Below are positions 9,239-16,862 of a stretch of DNA of 64,000 nucleotides, piece by piece; position 1 is the stretch's first letter, and every line of letters starts with the position of its first letter. Source of the stretch: JAJDOD01 sp050299835 (GTDB lineage Bacteria; Pseudomonadota; Alphaproteobacteria; Rhodobacterales; Rhodobacteraceae); contig JBNKWP010000015.1 in the NCBI GenBank assembly GCA_050299835.1, forward strand, positions 1 to 64,000, written 5' to 3'. A model generated the notes under the pieces. It saw only the letters and a program-made list of their open reading frames with translations. It was not told the origin of the DNA and did no database searches. Made by a program: the position numbers and the translations under genes.

Positions 9239-9268
9239 AAAAATGGGCCGGGCTTTCTAACCCGGCCC
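9239..9268 (-). terminator. Hairpin with U run after the binding-protein gene
   Basis: In the minus-strand message an 8-bp perfect stem, GGGCCGGG and CCCGGCCC with an 8-base loop, is followed by A and five U. It lies between the binding-protein and ATPase genes. As in many ABC operons, it probably acts as a partial terminator or 3' stabiliser so that the binding protein is made in excess. Confidence 0.6.
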
Positions 9269-9290
9269 AAAGATGCCGATGAAATGCCGA

Positions 9291-10364
9291 TCAGTTCACA
9301 GAGAACACAGGGCTATAACCGTCGGGCGGGAGAATATCAGTGCGCGGCACATCATTGATGTTGGACGGATCGACCACGAAGATCTTCGGCCCCACATGTT
9401 TGACATAGTCCTTGCCTTCCAGAATGCGCACCGCCTGATCAATGGCTATGCGGCCCTGCACAACCATCGAATCCGCCGGAGCGGCCAGGATGAAACCGCG
9501 CTTGATCCCTGTGTAGACACCGGGCGTCATGTAGAAGGCCAGAAGATCCACCTTGCCTTGCAAACCGCGCTCGCGGATCAGGCCCTGGGCTGCTTCTGCC
9601 GTCACTGCCGTGCCTGCCAGATACCGGACATCCGGGTCGGCTTGCAGCACGTCTTCAACCAGTTTCAGCTGTGCCTCTTTGCCTGTGTCGCCAAAGCGTG
9701 GCTCCAGCACGACAACGGCCGAGCCTTCAACCGCTTCCATAAAGCCCGCATGTGCGGCTTCAACCCAACCGGCACCTGCCGGGCCAGGGAACCAGCCCAC
9801 TTTGACAGGGTCGCTGCCCGCCGGGTGTTTTTCGGCAAGGTAGCGGCCGGTTTCAGCGCCCATGACCTTGAACGACACCAGCGATTTTGCCGAAATGTCT
9901 GTTGAAGAAACACCGTTGATCACGTCGATCACGGGTGTTCCATTGCCCGCAACCTCGCCAATGACATTGTTCAGACCGTCATAGGAAATCGCACCAATCA
10001 CAACCGCGTCTGCGCCACCGGCAACACAGTCCTCGATCTGGCTGATTTGCTTGGCCAGCTCGGTATAGCCACCCGCTTCAACATTGTTCATCGCCACGCC
10101 AAGGCGTTTCGCCTCATCCGCAACACCGTAGTTGACGCCAAGCCAATAGGCGTCTTTCATATGCGGGAAAGACACGCATATGTTCCACGCCTTTTCGGCC
10201 TTCTCCAGCGGTGTATAGGTTACCGCGCTCACCGTTCCATCCGCAGAAAAAGCCGGCGTGACCTCTTCGGCGTCATAGGGATACCAAGCGCCTTCGGCGA
10301 AGGATGCGGCAGGAATGGCAGCGGCAAGAGCAAGCGCCGTCGTTGCCTTCAGAAAGTGTTTCAT
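9291..10364 (-). CDS. Periplasmic binding protein, TorT/sugar-binding type
   Basis: A secreted periplasmic receptor of 357 aa. Residues 1-23 are a signal peptide ending ASFA. The rest follows the type-I periplasmic-binding fold of the ribose-binding and TorT proteins: CVSFPHMKDAYWLGVNYGVADEAKRLG (about 63-89), then QISQIEDCVAGGADAVVIGAIS. A strong ribosome site AAGGAGAG precedes the ATG. It feeds the ATPase/permease pair downstream. The name TorT is only family resemblance: there is no TorS/TorR or reductase here, and the operon suggests a lactam or amide ligand. Confidence 0.85.
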   Translation of the reverse strand: MKHFLKATTALALAAAIPAASFAEGAWYPYDAEEVTPAFSADGTVSAVTYTPLEKAEKAWNICVSFPHMKDAYWLGVNYGVADEAKRLGVAMNNVEAGGYTELAKQISQIEDCVAGGADAVVIGAISYDGLNNVIGEVAGNGTPVIDVINGVSSTDISAKSLVSFKVMGAETGRYLAEKHPAGSDPVKVGWFPGPAGAGWVEAAHAGFMEAVEGSAVVVLEPRFGDTGKEAQLKLVEDVLQADPDVRYLAGTAVTAEAAQGLIRERGLQGKVDLLAFYMTPGVYTGIKRGFILAAPADSMVVQGRIAIDQAVRILEGKDYVKHVGPKIFVVDPSNINDVPRTDILPPDGYSPVFSVN

Positions 10365-10425
10365 GTGTTCTCTCTCCTTGTCAGAACTTCAGTTTGTGCG
10401 GTTGCCCGCGCTTCAGATGCGGCCC

Positions 10426-11397
10426 TTAGAAGAGCTCTTTTCGGATTTTCTCGAGTGTTTCACGCCGCTCGGCCCGTGCGCTCAGCGCCTGGGGCATGTC
10501 GACTTTCACGAATTTGACCGGTGTATTGGGTTGCAACTGCCCAATCAGATCCATGTCGGCCGAGATAATCGCCCCGAGCGTGAAATACCCGCCGCCAGAG
10601 ACCGCGTCGCGGTGCAGAACAATTGGTTCAGTTCCACCCGGAACCTGAATGGAGCCATAGGAATAGCAGCCATCCACAATGTTGGAGGGGTCAGAGCCCG
10701 CGCCAAACGGTTGTTCGCGCTCCACGAACTCCAAGGGCCGGCCACCCTTAAAGCGATACCCCATGCGGTCCGCTTCAGGGGCAACAATCCAGGTGTCTTC
10801 AAAGAAGCCTTTGCCAGCGGCCTCTGTCAGGCGGTTCCAGTAAAGCCCGGGCAGCACCCGCAGTTCCGCTGGATCTCCCGGCCCGCGACGCAAGGCGTTC
10901 GAGACACGGCGACCTGCTGTTGAAAGGTCTCCGTTTCCTGTCGGAATGACATCCCCTTCAGCAATCGGACGACCATCAACACCGCCCAGTGCCCCGATTG
11001 GGTAGGTCGAGCGACTGCCAAGGTCAGCCTTTGTTGCAATGCCACCAGAGATCGCGATGTAGATGCGAGCGCCAGTCTTGAGAAACCCAAAGCTCAGGAT
11101 TTGTCCTGCCTTCGCGGAAAACGAGCTCCAACCCTCTACGGGATCGCCATCAAGCATGATTGGCATGTCCGCACCCGTGACTGCGACGGTGCAATCTTCG
11201 GTAAATTCAATCTCCGGCCCCAAAAAGACCGCTTCCAATCCGGCGGCGTCTTCGGGGTTGCCCACCAGCATATTGGCCACGCGCATCGCAAAACGGTCCA
11301 TTGCCCCGCCAATTGGAATGCCAAGGTGGAAATATCCGGGGCGACCCAAATCTTGCACAGACGTCGAAAGGCCGGGTTTGTTGATCTTAAGCGCCAT
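10426..11397 (-). CDS. pxpC: 5-Oxoprolinase subunit C family (biotin-dependent carboxyltransferase, KipA-like)
   Basis: A cytoplasmic protein of 323 aa in the AHS2/KipA family, which is related to the carboxyltransferase half of urea amidolyase. Visible family stretches include GLSTSVQDLGRPGYFHLGIPIGGAMD at residues 9-34 and GPEIEF, and a C-terminal VLHRDAVSGGGYFTLGAIISADMDLIGQL region. It overlaps pxpB by 11 bp. In plain PxpABC systems it helps hydrolyse 5-oxoproline with ATP. Here a biotin carrier and biotin carboxylase stand in the same message, so it may work as a true carboxyl-transfer enzyme on a cyclic amide. Confidence 0.88.
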   Translation of the reverse strand: MALKINKPGLSTSVQDLGRPGYFHLGIPIGGAMDRFAMRVANMLVGNPEDAAGLEAVFLGPEIEFTEDCTVAVTGADMPIMLDGDPVEGWSSFSAKAGQILSFGFLKTGARIYIAISGGIATKADLGSRSTYPIGALGGVDGRPIAEGDVIPTGNGDLSTAGRRVSNALRRGPGDPAELRVLPGLYWNRLTEAAGKGFFEDTWIVAPEADRMGYRFKGGRPLEFVEREQPFGAGSDPSNIVDGCYSYGSIQVPGGTEPIVLHRDAVSGGGYFTLGAIISADMDLIGQLQPNTPVKFVKVDMPQALSARAERRETLEKIRKELF

Positions 11398-12262
11398 TGA
11401 GAGCCTCCATCAATTTCGCGTTGGTGCCCGCCATGTCCGCGTTGAATTCTTCAAGATCGAATTCGACATTTGCGATGCGGGGCGCGTAGGTGCCTGTCTC
11501 TACGGCGGCAACGATCCGGTCGTATTCAGCGTGATCAATGGGCTTCCATTTCACGATGTCACCGGGCCGAAAGAAGACCATGAAATCTTTGAGGTAACTG
11601 ACTTCCTGCCGGGGATCATAGATCGGCATCGGTGTGATCCCGAACATCTGGTATCCGCCCGCGCCGCGTACAGAGTAGATGCAGGAAAAGCACCCGCCAT
11701 ATCCCACCGTCTGCTTGGGTGTGTCCGTGCGGGGGCGCAGATATTTCGGCACCTCAAGCTGCTTGTCACGCTCGACCAATTGGTAAAGGAACGGCAGGCC
11801 CGCAACAAAACCAACCATCGACACAAACCATGGCTGACTGTGATGGGCCTCGATAAAGGCCTCGGCGCTGTCATAGCCGTTGATCCGCGCCGCATAATCC
11901 AGGTCTGTCCCTGATGGATCCTGGTGGCGCTCGCGAAACCGCATGACACAGTCGTGTGTCCATGGATCCTGATAGAAGACAGGAATTTCAATGATCCGGG
12001 TGGAAAGCCGCTTCTCCGCACTTTCCGCCTTGTGTTCCAGCTCTTGCACACGCTTGAGCATGTCATCAGGATGGGTCACATCCGGGTCAAACTTGACCTG
12101 AAACGACGCATTGGCCGGGCAGATTTCCGTCACGCCGGGGATATCTGCCTCTCGGACGGCGTTAGACATGGACAGGGATTTAAAGAACGCGTCGAGAGAC
12201 ATCTCATCGTCCATCTCGACATAGATGTGCTCGTCACCCCCAAATGTGTAACGTGTCTTCAC
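11387..12262 (-). CDS. pxpB: 5-Oxoprolinase subunit B family (KipI-like)
   Basis: The AHS1/KipI partner of PxpC, 291 aa. I place the start at the GTG at 12262, which overlaps the accC stop (GTGA) and follows GGAGGTG, giving MKTRYTFGGDEHIYVE. A longer frame reaching 12325 would run deep into accC. Family features are PWFVSMVGFVAGLPFLYQL and the glycine-rich GGCFSCIYSVRGAGGYQMFGITP with IYDP. The protein is about 60 aa longer than common PxpB, matching the forms found with biotin carboxylase genes. Together with PxpC it would form the carboxyltransferase half of the complex. Confidence 0.85.
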   Translation of the reverse strand: MKTRYTFGGDEHIYVEMDDEMSLDAFFKSLSMSNAVREADIPGVTEICPANASFQVKFDPDVTHPDDMLKRVQELEHKAESAEKRLSTRIIEIPVFYQDPWTHDCVMRFRERHQDPSGTDLDYAARINGYDSAEAFIEAHHSQPWFVSMVGFVAGLPFLYQLVERDKQLEVPKYLRPRTDTPKQTVGYGGCFSCIYSVRGAGGYQMFGITPMPIYDPRQEVSYLKDFMVFFRPGDIVKWKPIDHAEYDRIVAAVETGTYAPRIANVEFDLEEFNADMAGTNAKLMEALNGA

Positions 12263-13644
12263 GATGCACCTCCTGTTGTATTGGATGGTTTCAGGTTCCC
12301 GGCCTCCAGCCAGGGTTCCAGCCATTGCGTGTGGAACGCGCCGGCCTGAACCGAAAGGTCGTCGGCCAGAGCCAGATGAAGCGGGATTGTTGTTTTCAAG
12401 CCGGTCAGCTCGATCTGTTGCAGCGCGCCTTTCAGCTTGGTGATCGCCTCGGCGCGCGTCGGGGCATGTACGATGACCTTGCCAAGCAACGAGTCATAGA
12501 AGGGCGGGATCTGGTAGCCTTCGTAGAGGAAGTGATCGAACCGGATGCCATCGCCTTCAGGCACATGCATCTTTTCCAGCTTTCCCGGCCAGGGCATGAA
12601 CTGCATATGCGGGTCTTCTGCATTGATACGCACTTCGATTGCATGGCCGGTCTTGGTGATCCGGTCTTGCGTGATGCTCAATGGGGCACCGCCGCAAACG
12701 CGGATCATTTCCTGCACCAGATCGACGCCTGTAATCATCTCGCTGATCGGGTGCTCAACCTGAATCCGGGTGTTCATTTCAATGAAATAAAACTCACCCG
12801 AGATTTCGTCATAAAGGTATTCAAGCGTGCCTGCGCCACAGTAATTGACGGCCTTGGCCAGTGCTACTGCAGAGCTGCACAGTGTTTCGCGGGTTTCATC
12901 GTCAAGACAAACCGCGCCAGCCTCTTCCCAGACTTTCTGACGCCTCCGTTGCAGGGAGCATTCCCGCTCATAGCAATGCACCGCATTGGTTCCATCCCCA
13001 AGGATTTGCACCTCGATGTGGCGTGGCGACCGAACAGCACGTTCCAGATAAAGTCCGCCATCGCCAAAGGCCGCCTCGGCTTCGGCCTGGGCTTGTGGTG
13101 CAAGCTTGCGTAACTCCTCTTCGGTGTCAGCGACACGAATGCCACGGCCACCGCCGCCCGCTGCGGCCTTGACCATCACGGGATAGCCAACCTGCTTTGC
13201 GACCGCCACCGCGTCATCAACCGTTTCAATACGTCCTTTCGACCCGGGCACGACGGGCACTCCGGCGGCTTCGGCAGCCTGACGCGCCTCGACCTTGTCG
13301 CCCATCCGTTCGATTGTGGACGCACTCGGGCCAATGAAAATGATCCCGGCCTGTTCAACCGCGCGGGCAAATCTTGGGCTTTCGGACAGAAAACCATAGC
13401 CCGGATGAACCGCATCCGCGCCGGATTTCCGAAGGGCCGCCATCAGGTTTTCGATGTTCAGATAGCTATCCTTGGAGGGTGCAGGGCCCAGGCACACGCT
13501 TTCATCCGCCATCTTCACGGCCAGCATATCGGCATCCCCCTCGGAATAGCCCTGGATCGTTGTGATCCCCAACGCCTTCGCAGCTCGGATGATCCGAACA
13601 GCGATCTCGCCGCGATTGGCTATGAACAGACGGGAAATTGCCAT
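12259..13644 (-). CDS. accC: Biotin carboxylase
   Basis: An ATP-grasp enzyme that carboxylates biotin on the carrier protein using ATP and bicarbonate; 461 aa, full length. Motifs include the N-terminal RLFIANRGEIAVRIIRAAK, the glycine loop AAAGGGGRGIRV (about residue 160), ERECSLQRRRQKVWEEA, and the metal and active-site stretch EMNTRIQVEHPISEMITG. The ATG at 13644 gives MAISRLFIANRG; a GTG at 13653 overlapping accB is an alternative. It stands between accB and pxpB rather than with acetyl-CoA carboxyltransferase genes. I therefore infer it serves the Pxp proteins, not fatty acid synthesis. Confidence 0.9.
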   Translation of the reverse strand: MAISRLFIANRGEIAVRIIRAAKALGITTIQGYSEGDADMLAVKMADESVCLGPAPSKDSYLNIENLMAALRKSGADAVHPGYGFLSESPRFARAVEQAGIIFIGPSASTIERMGDKVEARQAAEAAGVPVVPGSKGRIETVDDAVAVAKQVGYPVMVKAAAGGGGRGIRVADTEEELRKLAPQAQAEAEAAFGDGGLYLERAVRSPRHIEVQILGDGTNAVHCYERECSLQRRRQKVWEEAGAVCLDDETRETLCSSAVALAKAVNYCGAGTLEYLYDEISGEFYFIEMNTRIQVEHPISEMITGVDLVQEMIRVCGGAPLSITQDRITKTGHAIEVRINAEDPHMQFMPWPGKLEKMHVPEGDGIRFDHFLYEGYQIPPFYDSLLGKVIVHAPTRAEAITKLKGALQQIELTGLKTTIPLHLALADDLSVQAGAFHTQWLEPWLEAGNLKPSNTTGGAS

Positions 13645-13645
13645 C

Positions 13646-13882
13646 TCAGCCACTTACCGTCGCAAGTGTTTCACCGGCTGTGACCGGTGCGCTGTTTGCT
13701 GCCACGTAACCTACAAAATTGCCTGCGACTTCGGCTTTGACTTCGATGAAAGTCTTCATCACCTCAATCAGCCCGATTGTGTCGCCAACCGCGACAGGGT
13801 CGCCTTCCGCTTTATAAGGCGCGTCTTCTGGCGAAGCGCGGTGATAAAATGTGCCTGGGAGTGGAGATTGGATAACTGCCAT
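13646..13882 (-). CDS. accB: Small biotin carboxyl carrier protein
   Basis: A 78-aa biotinyl domain with nothing else. The biotin acceptor is Lys43 in IEVMKTFIEV, corresponding to the AMKM hairpin of other carriers; here the flanking residues are V-M-K-T. A second half typical of the fold follows (VAGNFVGYVAANSAPVTAGETLATV). It is much shorter than the about 150-aa AccB of acetyl-CoA carboxylase and lacks that protein's N-terminal region. It is 18 bp downstream of pxpA and directly before accC, so it is the mobile carrier for a dedicated carboxylase. Confidence 0.88.
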   Translation of the reverse strand: MAVIQSPLPGTFYHRASPEDAPYKAEGDPVAVGDTIGLIEVMKTFIEVKAEVAGNFVGYVAANSAPVTAGETLATVSG

Positions 13883-13900
13883 GTCTGGTATCCTTGTGGT

Positions 13901-14683
13901 CTATTCTGTTTCGGCCAAAACCGTTGAAGCGGGGACGATCTTGACGCCCGCGTCCTGCAGGCCCGCGCGAATGGCTTTGCCTATTTCAAGCGCGCCGGGT
14001 GTATCGGAGTGAAAGCAGATCGATTCAAAGCCGATCTCGATCTCGTTGCCTTCGACGGTCGTTACCGTGCCGGTCTTGCAGGCCTTGACGCATTTGGCGG
14101 CAACGGTTTCAGGGTTCGGGCGGCCAACCTGACGTTTGAACACGATTGAGCCGCTGTTGTCATAGTCGCGATCCGCGTAGAATTCGCGTACCACCGGGCA
14201 TCCACTTTGCTTGGCCAGCTCATAGGTCTTGGACGCTTCCATGCAGAACAGGATCGTCTCGCCACTGGTCTTGACGAGCATGTCGATGATCATCTGCGAC
14301 AGCTCTTCGTTTACGGCCGCTTCCATATAGAGCGCCCCGTGGGGCTTCACGTGTTGCAATCCAATGCCGTAACGGCGGCCAAATTCGCGGATTGCGCCAA
14401 TCTGATAGATAATGTCGTTCACAAGCTCTTCAGAGCTTGTCTTGATATAGCGACGGCCAAACCCTTGCAGATCGCGATATCCGGGATGCGCGCCCAGCCC
14501 CACTCCATAGTCACGGGCAAGCCTGACGACGCGGTCCATTGAATTGGGATCACCGGCATGAAAGCCTGCTGCAATATTCGCGGAAGAAATCAGGGACATG
14601 ATTTCCTCGTCCGGGGCTTCGCCAAGCACCCATTGGCCAAACCCTTCTCCCATGTCGCAGTTTAGGTCGACGAATTCCCGCAT
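13901..14683 (-). CDS. pxpA: 5-Oxoprolinase subunit A / LamB-YcsF family
   Basis: The first gene of the operon, 260 aa. It has all the LamB/YcsF marks: VDLNCDMGEGFG (residues 5-16), SANIAAGFHAGDP, VGLGAHPGYRDLQGFGRR, HVKPHGALYMEA, YADRDYDNSGSIV and ICFHSDTPGA. PxpA is the hydrolytic subunit of bacterial 5-oxoprolinase. The family name LamB comes from a fungal gene needed for growth on 2-pyrrolidinone. The presence of gabT and gabD downstream favours a lactam such as 2-pyrrolidinone as substrate here, which would give GABA. Confidence 0.9.
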   Translation of the reverse strand: MREFVDLNCDMGEGFGQWVLGEAPDEEIMSLISSANIAAGFHAGDPNSMDRVVRLARDYGVGLGAHPGYRDLQGFGRRYIKTSSEELVNDIIYQIGAIREFGRRYGIGLQHVKPHGALYMEAAVNEELSQMIIDMLVKTSGETILFCMEASKTYELAKQSGCPVVREFYADRDYDNSGSIVFKRQVGRPNPETVAAKCVKACKTGTVTTVEGNEIEIGFESICFHSDTPGALEIGKAIRAGLQDAGVKIVPASTVLAETE

Positions 14684-14765
14684 CAGCTTTGATCCTTATG
14701 TCCTTTTCAGAACAAGGGTGCCGTGCATTCCGAGCTATGTAAAATATCTAAATTAGCGCGTCGAT

Positions 14766-14782
14766 TATCAATTTTTTCGATA
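14766..14782. promoter_or_regulatory. LysR-type inverted repeat, pxpA-proximal
   Basis: TATC and GATA arms around 9 bases (TATCAATTTTTTCGATA). The spacing fits a LysR-type T-N11-A site. It lies 83 bp upstream of pxpA and has a near twin exactly 90 bp away. Confidence 0.55.
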
Positions 14783-14855
14783 GTCAGACAGCTATAAGTT
14801 GCGCGGTTATTCAACTAAACAACTGTTTCTACGACAGTAAATATGCTTTGATACC

Positions 14856-14872
14856 TATCGGATTTTTCGATA
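14856..14872. promoter_or_regulatory. LysR-type inverted repeat, lysR-proximal
   Basis: TATCGGATTTTTCGATA, the same TATC-N9-GATA layout as the site at 14766, starting 51 bp upstream of the regulator start. Probably an autoregulatory or shared operator. The next bases (ACCTATC) add another half-site. Confidence 0.55.
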
Positions 14873-14906
14873 ACCTATCACATGAAATCAGATACAGAAC
14901 GGTTCT

Positions 14907-15806
14907 ATGAATTTTCGTCACTTGAAGTTCTTTGTCGCAACCGCCGAATCCGGCCAGGTCAGCCGTGCGGCCACACAGCTCTCAATCTCTCAATCTGCCG
15001 TCACAAGCGCGGTGAAGGATCTGGAAGCTGAGCTGGGCGTACCGCTTTTCATCAGGACCGCAACCGGTATGGAGATGACCGAGGCAGGACGGGATTTTCT
15101 GGCCTCGTCCCGCGAAATCCTTGAAAAACTCGAGCAGGCGAAGCAGGTTGCCCAAAAACAATCCCCGGTCAAAGGCTCCATATCAATCGCCGCGACGTAT
15201 ACGGTTATTGGGTACTTCTTGCCGCCACATCTGGACCGGTTGAACCAGATTTTCCCGCATCTTGACATACGCATCAGCGAGCTGAACCGCGAGAGCATAG
15301 AAGAAGGGCTGCTCTCCAACCGATTTGATCTTGCGGTCGTTCTGACGTCGAATATCGCCAATCCAGAACTTGAGACACTGACACTTCTGAAATCGCCGCG
15401 ACGTTTGTGGGCCGCGAACTCACATGAGTTTATCCGGAAGGGAAAGGCAACTTTCGAAGAAATGTCTCAGGAAGACTACATCATGCTGACTGTTGATGAA
15501 GCGGCCCACACCACCATGCGCTACTGGAGCAAGAGCGCCTATCAGCCAAAGGTCACCTTACGAACTTCATCTGTAGAAGCTGTGCGCTCCATGGTCGCCA
15601 ATGGGCAAGGTGTCACGATTTTATCCGACATGGTCTACCGTCCCTGGTCTCTCGAAGGGAAACGCATCGGCACAGCGGCTACCGACCAGGATATCCCCTC
15701 AATGGATGTCGGCTTGGCATGGCGCAAAGGGGGCGATTTGCCAAAGCCAGTCACATCGTTCATCGAGTATTTCACGCAAGCCTACCTTGCCCCCAAAACA
15801 AACTGA
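14907..15806 (+). CDS. LysR-family transcriptional regulator of the lactam operon
   Basis: A DNA-binding regulator of 299 aa. The N-terminal helix-turn-helix is clear (FFVATAESGQVSRAATQLSISQSAVTSAVKDLEAELGVPLFIR, about residues 8-51). It is followed by a linker helix and the two-lobed effector domain, ending RKGGDLPKPVTSFIEYF. It is transcribed away from pxpA across a 223-bp AT-rich gap that holds two matching inverted repeats. That is the usual layout for a LysR activator of the divergent operon. The inducer is presumably the lactam, its amino acid product or a related compound; this is inference. Confidence 0.9.
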   Translation: MNFRHLKFFVATAESGQVSRAATQLSISQSAVTSAVKDLEAELGVPLFIRTATGMEMTEAGRDFLASSREILEKLEQAKQVAQKQSPVKGSISIAATYTVIGYFLPPHLDRLNQIFPHLDIRISELNRESIEEGLLSNRFDLAVVLTSNIANPELETLTLLKSPRRLWAANSHEFIRKGKATFEEMSQEDYIMLTVDEAAHTTMRYWSKSAYQPKVTLRTSSVEAVRSMVANGQGVTILSDMVYRPWSLEGKRIGTAATDQDIPSMDVGLAWRKGGDLPKPVTSFIEYFTQAYLAPKTN

Positions 15807-16141
15807 AACCAAGCCACTGAGACATTGGCCGATGCTTGTGTCATTCAGAAATGAATTCGTGGGCGTCCGCACCCTTAATTACCTCAGGGACAACGCGCAG
15901 CGAAGGGAGTGTAGGGATTCGACATCTCATGAAAGGGCTCAATGGCCACTTCGGCGACGTGAACAATATGGCAGCAAAAATCCTGCCGCAGGTGAGAGCA
16001 AATGCAGCGTGAGCAATAGCCGCGCTGGCAAAAGGCGGGAATGTACCGCATATCTGCCTCTCGCTTGTCTGACGATGAAGGTCCGGTCTGAGAGGCTGCC
16101 GGACGACTTCCTTTTACTCGCCCCATGCCCCGTCAGTTGGG
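15807..16141. other. Intergenic stretch, no gene seen
   Basis: 335 bp between the LysR gene and the low-GC Rhs remnants. Open frames are short, without ribosome sites, and resemble nothing I know. It probably marks the boundary between the catabolic operon and the Rhs scar region. Confidence 0.4.
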
Positions 16142-16342
16142 ATGAGCATGAGCACCGCTCCTAATCAGACACTTGATATGGAACAAGGTCACACCTTCGA
16201 CGATATCCCGGGTGCTACAAGGACGCTTTCACAGAAAGAGTATGACTCTTTAGAAAAGAGTACGATGATGCAATGGAGGACGCACATGATGGCTCTGACC
16301 AAGACGATGGCACTGACACAGATGATACCTGCTGATGCCTGA
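16142..16342 (+). pseudogene. Candidate tail of a displaced toxin
   Basis: A 66-codon frame containing HTFDDIPGATRTLSQKEYD, which looks like the tail of a longer protein rather than a free-standing gene. After KEYD the frame seems disturbed: AAAGAGTA(T/C)GA occurs twice about 20 bp apart, and a neighbouring frame continues as KEYDDAMEDAHDG and a strongly acidic tail to a TGA near 16333. I suggest a short duplication shifted the frame. Its end overlaps the next gene by 8 bp, the usual toxin-tail then immunity-gene layout of Rhs loci. The function is unproven. Confidence 0.35.
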
Positions 16343-16856
16343 ACCGAAAACACCCATAGCCGAACTGGAAAGACGCATCGCAAGGGGCGATGAGCAGGCT
16401 ATGAGAGAATACACGGAAGATGCATTTCTGAACCAACGTAACAATGAAAAGGAGCTTCGCAGGAGAGTATTAGTTCTCTTGGAGATAACGCTCGAACCAA
16501 GAACCGTTACACCATTCGTATGTCTCGCAAAACTTACGGCTCTTGTTGACGATGTGGAGGCATGGTCGACCTTCGCAGGTAAAATAGAAGATATCGAGCC
16601 GGGGGTCGGATACTTTACCTGGCGAGCGCTCAAGCGACATACCAAAAATGATGAACTATGCGACAAGTGGCTTTTCGCTGTGGAACGATCCGCTGAAAAC
16701 GGACATATCCCATCGAGATTTCTCTTGTGTAGGCTCGAATATAACTCTGCACCGTTCTATAAACGGCCGTTCATTAGAGTGAAACTGGGTGGGATTGAAG
16801 TGGATAGGCGGGACATAGTTGCAAAAAACCCAAAAGATCGTCGTCTTGTTGAATGA
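16335..16856 (+). CDS. Small unknown protein, possible orphan immunity protein
   Basis: 173 aa, no signal peptide or membrane helix, low-GC codons unlike the neighbouring catabolic genes. I do not recognise the family. It starts MPEPKTPIAELERRIARGDEQAMREY and looks helical and charged. It overlaps the end of a toxin-tail-like fragment and is followed six bases later by a truncated Rhs core. In Rhs loci such genes are usually immunity proteins left behind when an older toxin tip was displaced. That reading rests on context only. Confidence 0.45.
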   Translation: MPEPKTPIAELERRIARGDEQAMREYTEDAFLNQRNNEKELRRRVLVLLEITLEPRTVTPFVCLAKLTALVDDVEAWSTFAGKIEDIEPGVGYFTWRALKRHTKNDELCDKWLFAVERSAENGHIPSRFLLCRLEYNSAPFYKRPFIRVKLGGIEVDRRDIVAKNPKDRRLVE

Positions 16857-16862
16857 TTTTGA

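Noticed and set aside
10426..14683. Reading the Pxp/Acc genes as plain 5-oxoprolinase plus housekeeping acetyl-CoA carboxylase
   Set aside because: No carboxyltransferase accA/accD is present, the carrier is a minimal domain, and the gene order interleaves Acc with Pxp genes. gabTD and bioMNY are not needed for 5-oxoproline use.
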